Below the pieces are notes generated by a model. The model was given only the letters and a program-made list of their open reading frames with translations, was not told the origin of the DNA and did no database searches. Shown one piece after another: positions 9,119-16,520 of a stretch of DNA of 33,125 bases. A program made the translations under genes and the position numbers. Each line of letters starts with the position of its first letter. The first letter of the stretch is position 1. This DNA is from Rhizobium hidalgonense. Lineage in GTDB: Bacteria; Pseudomonadota; Alphaproteobacteria; Rhizobiales; Rhizobiaceae. The stretch covers positions 1-33,125 of the forward strand of contig NZ_LODW01000074.1 in assembly GCF_002914525.1 (NCBI RefSeq), in the 5' to 3' direction.

Positions 9119-9499
9119 GTGCGTATGCCGATCATATTATTTGCCTTTGGCGCGTTCGCCTTGCCCGCAAATGCGATGGCGCAGTCGCCTGAGCTCGAGA
9201 ATACCTGCAAATCCGTGGCAAAGAGCTTCTTCATGGCCGATCAGCTCGCTATCGGCACCGTGCAATCCTTTCCCGAGTTGAAGCCGCCGGGTGTTCGCAT
9301 GTCGTATTCGACGCGGCAGGGAACGGCGCCGGCCGAAATGACCGACATATTCGAATGCGAGTTCGACAAGGCGGACAAGCCGCACAATCTGGTGCGCTTC
9401 TGCGTGTCAAGCACGTGCTATTCACCGAACGTCGATGACGGCGACCGCAAGCGTCGCTTCGACGAAATGCGCATTCTTCTCAACCGCGCTGAAAAATAG
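9119..9499 (+). CDS. Small secreted protein of unknown function
   Basis: A 126-residue protein with a Sec-type signal peptide: a short hydrophobic stretch (PIILFAFGAFALP) followed by an ANAMA-QS cleavage site. The mature part is about 100 residues and has four Cys (in NTCKS, FECEF and the FCVSSTC pair), so periplasmic disulfides are plausible. I do not recognise a family. A GTG start at 9119 is preferred because GGAGGA (9106-9111) sits 7 bases upstream; the ATG at 9125 is the alternative. It has no operon partner: the next plus-strand gene is over 500 bp away. Confidence 0.65.
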   Translation: MRMPIILFAFGAFALPANAMAQSPELENTCKSVAKSFFMADQLAIGTVQSFPELKPPGVRMSYSTRQGTAPAEMTDIFECEFDKADKPHNLVRFCVSSTCYSPNVDDGDRKRRFDEMRILLNRAEK

Positions 9500-9538
9500 G
9501 TTTGCGCCGTGCTCGGCCTGATACCGATCACACCGGCC

Positions 9539-9554
9539 CATGCGCCGGCGCATG
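9539..9554. repeat. Perfect 16-bp palindrome
   Basis: CATGCGCC followed directly by its complement GGCGCATG, 40 bp after the secreted-protein stop. It could extrude as a hairpin or be a dyad binding site, but there is no T-run. Confidence 0.35.
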
Positions 9555-9635
9555 CACCAGCCGGACTTTGGGTGTTGTCGCGGCTGTGCAATCGATATTT
9601 GGATTGCAAGATCGGGCTATTTTGTCGGCGCCTAT

Positions 9636-9836
9636 TCAGAGCCTGCGAGCTTCCAGCCGCCGTTTGTCGCGCCCGACATATTCGGAGCCCAGCTTTGTCA
9701 GACGGAATTGTCGTTTCTGAAATTCCCCGCGGATCAAGATGAAGCCTTGCTCTTCGGCTTCGCTCAATGTCTTCAGGCTTGTGCCTTTCGGGGGAGACTG
9801 CCAGTCCACACCAACGGCGCTGTGCAGCAAGACCAT
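9636..9836 (-). CDS. Possible small hypothetical protein
   Basis: The frame encodes about 66 residues whose second half reads like real protein (SEAEEQGFILIRGEF, then RQFRLTKLGSEYVGRDKRR), perhaps the end of a winged-helix-like fold. The start is unclear: the ATG at 9836 has no close ribosome-binding site, and the frame stays open to 9902. A second frame starts at 9861 (MEKHNNQDNG), so a frameshifted remnant is also possible. No family is recognised. Confidence 0.35.
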   Translation of the reverse strand: MVLLHSAVGVDWQSPPKGTSLKTLSEAEEQGFILIRGEFQKRQFRLTKLGSEYVGRDKRRLEARRL

Positions 9837-10053
9837 TATCTTGATTATTGTGCTTCTCCATGGTCGATGCCGACAGCCGTGCTGCCGTCCGGTAAAAGCC
9901 ATTGATTTAAAATAGTTATTTTTGCTGGTCCGGAGTTTCGCAAGAGCTGTTTTATAAGAGCTCCAATGGGCCTGGTCAATTCGATCGCTGATGCCAGCGA
10001 CTTGGCGCGGGATATCTCCGCGCTACCTCCCGCCGCGGCAATGGAGGATGACG

Positions 10054-10404
10054 ATGAAAATGCAGAAACTCACGATCGCCGACGCCTCGTTGGAGCGTTC
10101 ACCAGGCCAGCAGGCCGACATTTCCGTCGGCAATCTCGTTGACGAGCGGCATGGCGGGCCGGTCACGATCGGTTACGGGCGCTACGCACCCGGCCAGAGC
10201 TTGACCGAAACGATGGCGGTTGACGACGTCATGATCGTTCTCGAAGGACGACTCTCGGTTTCGACAGAGGCGGGAACGGTGAGCGCCGGGCCGGGCGAGA
10301 TCGTCTACATGCCGAAGGGCGAGACGGTGACGATCCGCTCGCATGAGGAGGGCGCCGTCACGGCCTATGTCACCTATCCCCACTGGCGCCCGGCGCACCC
10401 TTGA
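10054..10404 (+). CDS. Cupin-domain protein, EutQ-like
   Basis: A 116-residue single-domain cupin. The core runs GYGRYAPGQSLTETMAVDDVMIVLEGRLSVST, then AGPGEIVYMPKGETVTIRS, matching the two cupin motifs in the variant seen in EutQ-like proteins. Only some of the usual metal-binding His residues are present, so metal binding and catalysis are uncertain. The start at 10054 is set by GGAGG (10043-10047) 6 bases upstream; in-frame ATGs at 10048 and 10060 are alternatives. It is not next to any ethanolamine genes, so the EutQ likeness indicates fold and not pathway. It converges with the hydrolase gene. Confidence 0.75.
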   Translation: MKMQKLTIADASLERSPGQQADISVGNLVDERHGGPVTIGYGRYAPGQSLTETMAVDDVMIVLEGRLSVSTEAGTVSAGPGEIVYMPKGETVTIRSHEEGAVTAYVTYPHWRPAHP

Positions 10405-10417
10405 ACGGCCGGCCGAG

Positions 10418-10431
10418 GCCTCGCATGAGGC
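10418..10431. terminator. Weak hairpin after the cupin gene
   Basis: GCCTC-gcat-GAGGC lies 14 bp after the cupin stop and before the convergent hydrolase stop. The stem is short and only TCTCTC follows. It is a candidate only. Confidence 0.25.
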
Positions 10432-10516
10432 TCTCTCAAGCTTTGCGGCGGCTGCCGAGCAGACCGTTCCTTGCCTCGCCGTATCACCTGGAAACCGCTC
10501 CCGTCCGTGACGGGAT

Positions 10517-11329
10517 CTAGGGCCGGTTTCCTTGCAGCGCTTCCACGAAACGGATGACGTCACCGACCGTGCCATCGTTGAAGATATCGTTGTGACCCGC
10601 ACCGTCATAGATCACCATCCGCTTGGGCTCGGGTGCGATCTCGTACAGGGCCTGCCCTGAAGACAGCGGGATGCTGTCGTCAAGCCGGCCGTGGAGGAAC
10701 AACTTCGGTTGTCTGACCTCGCCTATGTTGAGGTCCGAGCGGAAGGGATCCTTGAGAAGAATTTGAGCCGGGAGGAACGGATAGCGCGCCTGCGCAACCG
10801 ACAGTACCGACAGGTACGGCGATACAAGAATGACGCCTGCGGCCGGCCTCTTCGCGGCCGTGTTCACGGCAACGCCGGTGCCAAGTGACCGGCCGAGCAC
10901 GACGATTTTGCTTCCGGTGTGTGCCGATAGCCAGTCGTAGGCGGCGATGCCGTCCGTCAGCAGGCCCTGCTCGCTGGGGGAGCCGGTCGATCCGGGATAG
11001 CCGCGATAGGAGATCGCCAGCAATCCAATCCTGCGCGCCGCCAGCGCCTGTGCGAGAAACGCGTAATTGTCGACGCGGTCACCGTTTCCGAAAAAGAGGA
11101 GCAGGCAGGGCTTGTCGCTGTCGCCCTTGAGGTACAGTCCCTGAAGCATCTCGCCGTCGGGCGTCTTGACGTGGACCGACTCGCCCCAGCTTGGGTGGTC
11201 CGCAGCAGCTGTGGCGCCGGCTCCGGGATAAAGCAGGGCTCGCTGTGAGAAATAGACCAGAGCCACGACCGCCATGTAGGCGATGGCCGCCATCAGCGGC
11301 AAGATCAGCAAGTACTTTGTGGTGCTCAC
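10517..11329 (-). CDS. Membrane-anchored alpha/beta hydrolase
   Basis: About 270 residues. One N-terminal membrane helix (LLILPLMAAIAYMAVVALVYF) is followed by an alpha/beta-hydrolase domain like the BEM46/ABHD13 group. The nucleophile elbow GRSLG places Ser at about 148. A catalytic Asp lies in GRLDDSIP (~217-218) and the His in GAGHND (~246). The oxyanion region is FFGNGD. The start is uncertain: a GTG at 11329 directly precedes the membrane helix, while the frame continues to 11410 with Arg-rich, unlikely sequence. The substrate is unknown; esterase or thioesterase activity is typical of the fold. The catalytic domain is probably periplasmic, tethered to the inner membrane. Confidence 0.85.
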   Translation of the reverse strand: MSTTKYLLILPLMAAIAYMAVVALVYFSQRALLYPGAGATAAADHPSWGESVHVKTPDGEMLQGLYLKGDSDKPCLLLFFGNGDRVDNYAFLAQALAARRIGLLAISYRGYPGSTGSPSEQGLLTDGIAAYDWLSAHTGSKIVVLGRSLGTGVAVNTAAKRPAAGVILVSPYLSVLSVAQARYPFLPAQILLKDPFRSDLNIGEVRQPKLFLHGRLDDSIPLSSGQALYEIAPEPKRMVIYDGAGHNDIFNDGTVGDVIRFVEALQGNRP

Positions 11330-11529
11330 GACAGAATGTACCCGCCGGTTTGGCAATGCCCAGGGCGCTTTGCAGCAACGCGGCCTATTACGGCGTGGTG
11401 TGCTCGGCATAGTGGCAATATAGGCACAAATCGTTCCCGCGGAGAAGAGGTCGGGAGACGACGATGTCCTCAGCGAAAACCTCGGCGGTTACGCATTTCA
11501 AACCGGCAATAGCCCTTCGCGCGTGCCTC

Positions 11530-12135
11530 TCAGGCTGGGAAAGGGTTTCGCCACGCATCCAGTTCCTCAAGCCGTCCGTACCATTTTTGAATATGCGGGA
11601 ATTCGGCGAGTGGGATGTCGGCAGCGGATGCGTAAGGAAGTGCAGCTGCCAATGCGAAATCCGCAACGGTCAGTGTCTTGCCGACGGCGACGCTATTGGC
11701 GGCCAGATGACCGTCGAGCACACGACCATGGAGCCGAAAACTCGTCTTGGCATCTTCGATCACCGCGACGTCGGGCTCCCCGCCGAACAATGGCTTGATC
11801 AAGGTTTCAAACCACAGCGTTGCCCCGTGTCGGGTGAAATGGCTGGCATCCCAGCTCAACCAGCGCAGCACGTCGATCTGACGGTGGTCATGCGGCCAGA
11901 AATCCGCTGCGACCGTGTCGGACAGCCTGCACATGATGGCGTTCGCTTCCCATAAAGTTCCGGCATCATCCTGCAGCACCGGGACTTTGCCGTTCGGGTT
12001 CAGCGCCAGGAATTCTGCGGTGCGCTGTTCTCCGCTGGCCAGGTCCACCCTGACGAACTCGACGTCGGCTTTCAGAAAACGAGCGGCGGCGCAGGCCTTC
12101 CGGGGATTGAGCGTCTCGCAATAATAGAGCTTCAT
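11530..12135 (-). CDS. Glutathione S-transferase family protein
   Basis: 201 residues, typical for a bacterial GST. The thioredoxin-like N-terminal domain has the cis-Pro motif VPVL (51-54) and EANAI (63-67) where GSTs usually read ES(N/R)AI. The C-terminal all-helical domain includes LTVADFALAAAL, the conserved N-capping region. It is expected to conjugate or reduce with glutathione in the cytosol. It is the last gene of the ArsR-SRPBCC-GST operon. The ATG at 12135 starts directly at the conserved MKLYYCE; an in-frame ATG at 12150 would overlap the upstream stop by 8 bases and couple translation. The regulator and neighbours suggest a stress or detoxification role (inference). Confidence 0.9.
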   Translation of the reverse strand: MKLYYCETLNPRKACAAARFLKADVEFVRVDLASGEQRTAEFLALNPNGKVPVLQDDAGTLWEANAIMCRLSDTVAADFWPHDHRQIDVLRWLSWDASHFTRHGATLWFETLIKPLFGGEPDVAVIEDAKTSFRLHGRVLDGHLAANSVAVGKTLTVADFALAAALPYASAADIPLAEFPHIQKWYGRLEELDAWRNPFPA

Positions 12136-12142
12136 CGCCGCC

Positions 12143-12619
12143 TCACGCATGGTTCGTCCCTTCGGAAGTTTCCAGAAAAGTGCTCAATCGCTCGAAGCTT
12201 TGCGACCAACCGGATTCATGACCCTCCAGTGAGGATGCGCTGGCAAATCCGCTCTGCCGAAAAGTCATTTCCGTGCCTCCATCGCTTTCCCTGAAGGTGA
12301 TGGTGACGACCGTTTCGGGGCTGTTTTCGCCGGTTGCGGTCTCCCAGGCATGGGTGAAGACAAGCCTGTGCGGCGGCTCGACCTCCAGATATTTGCCGCC
12401 GACCCAGTGCTCTTCCCCATCCGGTGCGATCAGGCAGGCGCGGTGTCTACCGCCGGGCCAGGCTTCAAGTTTATCGCCCACCGCCTTGAATCCGTGAGGA
12501 CCGCACCATTGCGCCAAGGCTTTCGGGTCGGTCCATGCCCTGAAAACCAGATCGCATGGGGCATCGAACCTTCGGACAAGCAGCAGCTCGCGGGGGTTGT
12601 CGGTGTCTGTATTAGTCAT
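12143..12619 (-). CDS. SRPBCC (AHSA1-like) domain protein
   Basis: 158 residues of the activator-of-Hsp90 / START-like SRPBCC fold, starting RRFDAPCDLVFRAWTDPKAL and containing the typical WCGP motif and the closing GWSQSFERL. These proteins have a deep hydrophobic pocket and are very often encoded directly after an ArsR regulator, as here. The ligand is unknown. The ATG at 12619 overlaps the ArsR stop codon by 8 bases (ATGACTAA), which indicates translational coupling and fixes the start. A longer frame to 12709 is just read-through inside arsR. Confidence 0.92.
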   Translation of the reverse strand: MTNTDTDNPRELLLVRRFDAPCDLVFRAWTDPKALAQWCGPHGFKAVGDKLEAWPGGRHRACLIAPDGEEHWVGGKYLEVEPPHRLVFTHAWETATGENSPETVVTITFRESDGGTEMTFRQSGFASASSLEGHESGWSQSFERLSTFLETSEGTNHA

Positions 12620-12944
12620 TTTCGGTTCCCTGTAGCTTGGACAGATAGTCATCGAGACGATCAAAACTTTGATCCCAGAAGCGTCTGTAATCGGCGATCC
12701 AGTCAGCAATGGTCTTCAGCGCGGCCGGCTCGAGGATCCGGGGACGCGAATTCGCTTCCCGGCCGGAGCGGATCAACCCGGCCTGTTCCAGGACCTTCAG
12801 ATGCTTTGATATGGCAGGCTGGGACAGTTCGAAGGGATCGGCGAGTTCGGCCACCGTCGCCTTGCCGTTCGCAAGGCGCGCGAGAATGGCTCTCCTCGTG
12901 GGATCGGAAAGCGCGGAGAAAATCGCATCGAGCCTGTCGTCCAT
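12612..12944 (-). CDS. ArsR-family transcriptional repressor
   Basis: 110 residues with a winged helix-turn-helix (about 14-75): FSALSDPTRRAILARL, then the recognition helix SQPAISKHLKVLEQAGL (41-57). There is no CxC metal motif, so it belongs to the metal-independent group paired with SRPBCC proteins, not to arsenic sensors. First gene of the operon with the SRPBCC and GST genes. It probably represses its own operon through the palindrome at 12959-12982 immediately upstream. Confidence 0.93.
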   Translation of the reverse strand: MDDRLDAIFSALSDPTRRAILARLANGKATVAELADPFELSQPAISKHLKVLEQAGLIRSGREANSRPRILEPAALKTIADWIADYRRFWDQSFDRLDDYLSKLQGTEND

Positions 12945-12958
12945 ACATCACCATCTGG

Positions 12959-12982
12959 CTATATAGCCTAATGGTTATATTG
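12959..12982. promoter_or_regulatory. Candidate ArsR operator
   Basis: An imperfect AT-rich dyad ATATAGCC-taat-GGTTATAT lies 16 bp before the regulator start codon. Position and symmetry fit autoregulation by the ArsR protein. No test of binding is possible from sequence alone. Confidence 0.55.
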
Positions 12983-13196
12983 TGAGCAGCCAAATGTCAA
13001 AGGCAATTGTGCAATAGGAGCCTCGAAGACGGAGGCGGGGGCTGTGGCGCCGGCCCCATCCTTCGAGACGCGTCGAGTCTGTTTTATGTAACTCCGTTCT
13101 CACAAATCGGCGCCGGCTCCTCTTCCCCTCCAAGGAACAAAATCCGCATGGCGAGGTTGGTCTTGCGATAAGGCACGAAAACCATGGGAGGAACTC

Positions 13197-13544
13197 ATGC
13201 GGAAATCTCTTCAGTTTATCCTGATCGGTCTGGCCGGAATGACCGGCTTGACGATCTCGCCAACGATCGCGGCGGCGCAGGATATGGAACTGCGCATCGG
13301 CCCCGGTGGGGTCGGCGTCTACGATCGCGATCGTGACCGTGACCGTTACCGTTATGACGGATATGAGCGCCGCGGCCCGCGCGGCTGCGATCCGGGCGAT
13401 GCGCTCGATATTGCCCGCGGCGAAGGACTTCGCCGGGCGCAGGTCGTCCGCATGTCGCCGCGCAGCATCGTCGTCCAGGGGATGACGCGCCGGGGACCGG
13501 AGCGGATGGTCTTTGCCAACCGGCGCGGTTGCCCGGAAATCTGA
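13197..13544 (+). CDS. Small secreted Arg/Asp-rich protein
   Basis: 115 residues. A signal peptide (MRKSLQFILIGLAGMTGL...AAAQD) is followed by a low-complexity DRDRDRDRYRYDGYERR stretch (about 43-59) and a conserved-looking C-terminal half with two Cys (GCDPGDALDIARG... and RRGCPEI). It would be periplasmic. I recognise it only as the type of small exported protein common in rhizobia and give it no function. The start at 13197 has GGGAGGA 4 bases upstream. The leader ACCATGGGAGGA is repeated before the next gene at 13663-13674. Confidence 0.75.
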   Translation: MRKSLQFILIGLAGMTGLTISPTIAAAQDMELRIGPGGVGVYDRDRDRDRYRYDGYERRGPRGCDPGDALDIARGEGLRRAQVVRMSPRSIVVQGMTRRGPERMVFANRRGCPEI

Positions 13545-13570
13545 CCCGCCCATGAGCAGCAAGGTAGACG

Positions 13571-13592
13571 GCCGGGCCTTTAAACGCCCGGC
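13571..13592. terminator. Strong hairpin after the secreted-protein gene
   Basis: GCCGGGC-ctttaaac-GCCCGGC, a perfect 7-bp GC stem 26 bp after the stop. No poly-T follows, so it may be a stabilising hairpin or a factor-dependent terminator. Confidence 0.4.
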
Positions 13593-13681
13593 GCGGAACC
13601 TTTGGCGGCGTCGGACATTGCTGCCCAGGCAGCGCTCTGCACGGGTCGGCTGCAGTCTTTGAACCATGGGAGGATTTCATC

Positions 13682-14215
13682 ATGATGAGCGGTCAATTGA
13701 AGGCGCTTCTCGCCGTTCTTGCCGTTGCCGGCTACCAGAACAGAGACAAGATCGGGGAGCTCCTGCGCGGCATTCAAAACCCCCAGCAGGCCGGTCCCGG
13801 AGGCCAGCAGCCGGGTGGGCTTGGCGGCATTCTCGGTGGACTCGCCGGCTCCGGTGGTCTTGGGGGACTGCTCGGCGGGCTGACCTCCGGCGGGATCGTC
13901 AGCGGCGGACTCGGCGATCTCCTCAAAACCTTTCAGCAGAACGGCCATGGCGACACGATCGACTCATGGGTCAAACCCGGCCAGAATGCCGACATCAATG
14001 ACGGCCAGCTCGCCGAAGCCCTCGGCCCCGATGTTGTCAACGAGATCGCCAGAAATACCGGCCTCTCGCGTGAGGAAATCCTCGGCCGGCTGAGCCGCGA
14101 GCTTCCGAAGGCCGTCGACGATTTGACCCCGGAGGGGAAGGTGCCCACCGAGGAAGAGGCGTTTATGTCTTCGGCGAGCCAGGCGACCAGCTCGGGGCGA
14201 CCGAGCAGTTTCTAG
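13682..14215 (+). CDS. YidB-like DUF937 protein
   Basis: 177 residues. The N-terminal helix (LKALLAVLAVAGYQNRDKIGELL) is followed by a Gly-rich region (about 37-80). The C-terminal part has the DUF937/YidB signature: SWVKPGQNADINDGQLAEALG, then IARNTGLSREEILGRLSRELP. The molecular role of the family is not established. The start at 13682 is supported by GGGAGGA (13668-13674), 7 bases upstream; the next codon is also ATG. The gene converges with the dienelactone-hydrolase-like gene across a palindromic repeat. Confidence 0.85.
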   Translation: MMSGQLKALLAVLAVAGYQNRDKIGELLRGIQNPQQAGPGGQQPGGLGGILGGLAGSGGLGGLLGGLTSGGIVSGGLGDLLKTFQQNGHGDTIDSWVKPGQNADINDGQLAEALGPDVVNEIARNTGLSREEILGRLSRELPKAVDDLTPEGKVPTEEEAFMSSASQATSSGRPSSF

Positions 14216-14260
14216 TCTTGGGATAAAACGTATAGGTCGCAGCACTTGCGGCAGGCTTTA

Positions 14261-14356
14261 CTCCATCCGCCGTCTTCCCAGGGCTTGCCCGAGGATCCAA
14301 TGCCGGCTCCATCGGCCGGGGCATGGATTCCAGGCTCAAGGCCTGGAATGACGGAG
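14261..14356. repeat. Palindromic intergenic repeat (copy C)
   Basis: The right arm ATTCCAGGC-tcaag-GCCTGGAAT is perfect. The left arm is a hybrid: its 5' side matches copy D and its 3' side copy B, so two pairs are broken. It fills the gap between two convergent genes, where it could act on both transcript ends. Confidence 0.7.
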
Positions 14357-14413
14357 GGTGGGGAGGTGTTGAGGCCAAACTCTGCCGGTGCGCGATCTCC
14401 GCGGTCACCGGCT

Positions 14414-15259
14414 TCAGTTCGAGAGGTGTTTTCGCAGGAAGATGTAAACGCTGCGGATCGACTTTTCTGCGGCGTCGGGATTGTATTTTTCGATATGGCC
14501 CAACACCTTCCGTCCCACGGTGAACTCCGGCGCATCGAAGTCGTGGTACGTACCCTTGTAGATCGTGAGTTCGATCGGCGGGCTGTCGTCACTCAGCTGG
14601 GCAAGCCTCTTGCGGCAGCGTTCGGCCGGGCTCCAATTGTCGCGATCGCCGGTCAAGATCAGGATCGGCACCGTCGCATCGCCCTGGCTTGCCGCGCAGA
14701 CGGGATAGTAGGCAACCGCCGCCTTGAACTTGCGGTCCATCAGCTGTTCGTTGCCTTCGATTTTCGTTCCCTCTAGAGTCGCGGTGCCGCCGGCCGAAAA
14801 GCCCATAAGGGCGACGCGCCCGATATCGACAAAGCCTTGTTTCGATAGGAAATTCAAAGCGCCATAGGCGTCGAAGACGCGATCGGGCAGGGGGCTTTGA
14901 CAGGTGTCCTGGATGTTGCGGGTGGTGAAGCTGTCGACCACCAGCACGGCGTAACCCCATCGGACCAGCCGCTGCGGCCAAAGCTCTTTGATGCTCAAAC
15001 GCAGGCCGTCGCAGCCATGCAGGATGACGACGGCCGGAAAGGGGCCGTCCCCCTGTGGGCGCGACAAATATCCGAGCAGCGGCATGCCCAGCGGTTGAGA
15101 AAGAATTTCGCCTTGTTCGGCAGCCTTGCGAATTCGAAAGGGGCTGAGCTTGACGGGCACGCTTTCGAACCGCACCAGTTCGTCGGCATCGGCGGGCGTT
15201 CCGGCGAGCGTGATGCCGAGAAATGCGGCAAGGCAAAGAAAGAGTCTCGCGGCTTTCAC
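14414..15259 (-). CDS. Secreted dienelactone-hydrolase-like alpha/beta hydrolase
   Basis: 281 residues with a Sec signal peptide (KAARLFLCLAAFLGITLAG..ADA) and a dienelactone-hydrolase-type alpha/beta domain. HGCDGL (about 81-86) is the oxyanion region. The nucleophile elbow GFSAGG gives Ser155, where classical DLH uses Cys. Asp in TGDRD (205-207) and His in YHDFD (239) complete a triad. It is probably a periplasmic esterase of unknown substrate. The start is a GTG at 15259, with GGAGG 6 bases upstream. Confidence 0.88.
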   Translation of the reverse strand: MKAARLFLCLAAFLGITLAGTPADADELVRFESVPVKLSPFRIRKAAEQGEILSQPLGMPLLGYLSRPQGDGPFPAVVILHGCDGLRLSIKELWPQRLVRWGYAVLVVDSFTTRNIQDTCQSPLPDRVFDAYGALNFLSKQGFVDIGRVALMGFSAGGTATLEGTKIEGNEQLMDRKFKAAVAYYPVCAASQGDATVPILILTGDRDNWSPAERCRKRLAQLSDDSPPIELTIYKGTYHDFDAPEFTVGRKVLGHIEKYNPDAAEKSIRSVYIFLRKHLSN

Positions 15260-15443
15260 GGAACGCCTCCACCGTTCGACCGAAGCCTGCTGATTGTACG
15301 CCGGATCTGCAGCCCGGCAAAGCGGGCAGGGCCTTGCGTCGCCGGCCGGGTGAGGCAGGGTGGAGTTTAGCCTGACCCGTGATCGCGGCGGGAGGCCCTT
15401 GATCGCCCTGCCATTGTGGATTTGCCACGTAACTTATCCCTTG

Positions 15444-15532
15444 CTCCGTCTTCCCAGGGCTTGACCCTGGGATCAATGTCCGCTGCTGGGGAGGCAAGGT
15501 GGATTCCAGGCTCAAGGCCTGGAATGACGGAG
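15444..15532. repeat. Palindromic intergenic repeat (copy D)
   Basis: Outer stem CTCCGTC / GACGGAG. Left arm TCCCAGGG-cttga-CCCTGGGA and right arm ATTCCAGGC-tcaag-GCCTGGAAT, both perfect. Part of tandem unit 1. Confidence 0.75.
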
Positions 15533-15786
15533 GTTGAGGGGAGCTTCCGCATATCGCTGCCGGCTCGGAAATCGATCTGAGTTAGCGCTTGATCACCCCC
15601 CGGCAGATCATTTAAGACTACCGCAAATCCAAGCTGCGAAATTTGAATCCAGAGGTGATGTCGACGGTCGAGGTCGGTGCCGCCCTTCGAACGTATGTGC
15701 CGTTCGCCAATGCCTGCGAACAGGGGCTTGCGAACCTGTCAGCGTCTAAGCTGCCACCGCAGATTTGCCACAGCACTCACCCCTTG

Positions 15787-15876
15787 CTCCGTCTTCCCAG
15801 GGCTTGACCCTGGGATCCATGCCCGCTGCTGGTGGAGGCAAGGTGGATTCCAGCCTCAAGGCCTGGAACGACGGAG
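15787..15876. repeat. Palindromic intergenic repeat (copy E)
   Basis: Same layout as copy D, with a perfect left arm. The right arm has a C where pairing needs G (CCAGCC) and a changed last base. Part of tandem unit 2. Confidence 0.75.
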
Positions 15877-16112
15877 GTTGAGGGGAACTTCCGCATATCG
15901 CTGCCGGCTCGAAAATCGATCTGAGTTAGCGCTTGATCACCTCCCGGCGGATCATTTAAGACTACCGTAAATCCAAACTGCGAAATTTGAATCCAGAGGT
16001 GATGTCGATCAAGTCGGCGCCGCCGTTCGAACGTATGCGCCGTTCGCCAAGGCTTGCGAACCGATCCGCGTTCGTGCTGCCACCGCAGATTTGCCACGGA
16101 GCTTACCCCTTG

Positions 16113-16202
16113 CTCCGTCCTCCCAGGGCTTGACCCTGGGATTCACCTTGGCCTCATTGGCGGCGGGCATGGATCCTCGGCTCAAGGCCGAGGAGGACGG
16201 AG
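16113..16202. repeat. Palindromic intergenic repeat (copy F)
   Basis: The left arm is as in copy D. The right arm is CCTCGGC-tcaag-GCCGAGG: both sides of the stem differ from other copies but still pair, with the same loop. Part of the partial third unit. Confidence 0.75.
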
Positions 16203-16266
16203 GGTGGGGCAGCGGCGCCTGACGGCCGCGTCGGCAGGACATCCACCCCTCACAAGGAGAACTGTA

Positions 16267-16503
16267 ATGGACCCTTCGATTGCTCCGGCCTCGCGGGCCG
16301 CGGTGGTGACGCCGAATGACAGTGCGATTGTCGGGGCGCGGGCGCTCTATATCGGCACGGCGGGCGATGTGGCGATTGCGCTGCGGCGCGATGTGGATCC
16401 GGTCGTCTTCAAGAGCGTGCCGGCCGGGACGATCCTGCCGGTGCATGCGGCGATCGTGGCGCTGACCGGGACCACGGCATCCAACATCATCGCGCTGTTC
16501 TGA
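16267..16503 (+). CDS. Small phage virion protein, spike-base-like
   Basis: 78 residues. The pattern ALYIGTAGDVAIAL, then VVFKSVPAGTILPVHAAIVALTGTTASNIIALF resembles the short beta-sheet proteins found in many alphaproteobacterial phages and in the gene transfer agent head-spike base (Rcc01079-like). That likeness is from memory of the pattern and is moderate. AAGGAGA 6 bases upstream fixes the ATG at 16267; the frame is open further upstream only into the repeats. It is the first gene of the phage cluster and lies 17 bp before the terminase small subunit. Confidence 0.65.
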   Translation: MDPSIAPASRAAVVTPNDSAIVGARALYIGTAGDVAIALRRDVDPVVFKSVPAGTILPVHAAIVALTGTTASNIIALF

Positions 16504-16520
16504 GCTTTTCAGAAGCAACC

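Larger units (their letters stand above)
15419..16215. repeat. Tandem direct repeat: two full units and a partial third
   Basis: Unit 1 is 15419-15761, unit 2 is 15762-16087 and a partial unit 3 runs from 16088 to about 16215. Each begins GATTTGCCAC and contains one palindromic repeat. Units 1 and 2 then share the same ~230-bp spacer (for example GAAATTTGAATCCAGAGGTG) with scattered substitutions and small indels. No gene is supported in 15260-16266. A minus frame across unit 2 (15777-16097) has some protein-like sequence but no start signal or family. The block ends about 50 bp before the first phage gene. Confidence 0.8.

Noticed and set aside
15777..16097. Minus-strand open frame across tandem unit 2 (106 codons)
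   Set aside because: It reads through a palindromic repeat (giving the usual VPGLEAGIH-type peptide) and lacks a start signal. Unit 1 does not keep the frame over the same length.
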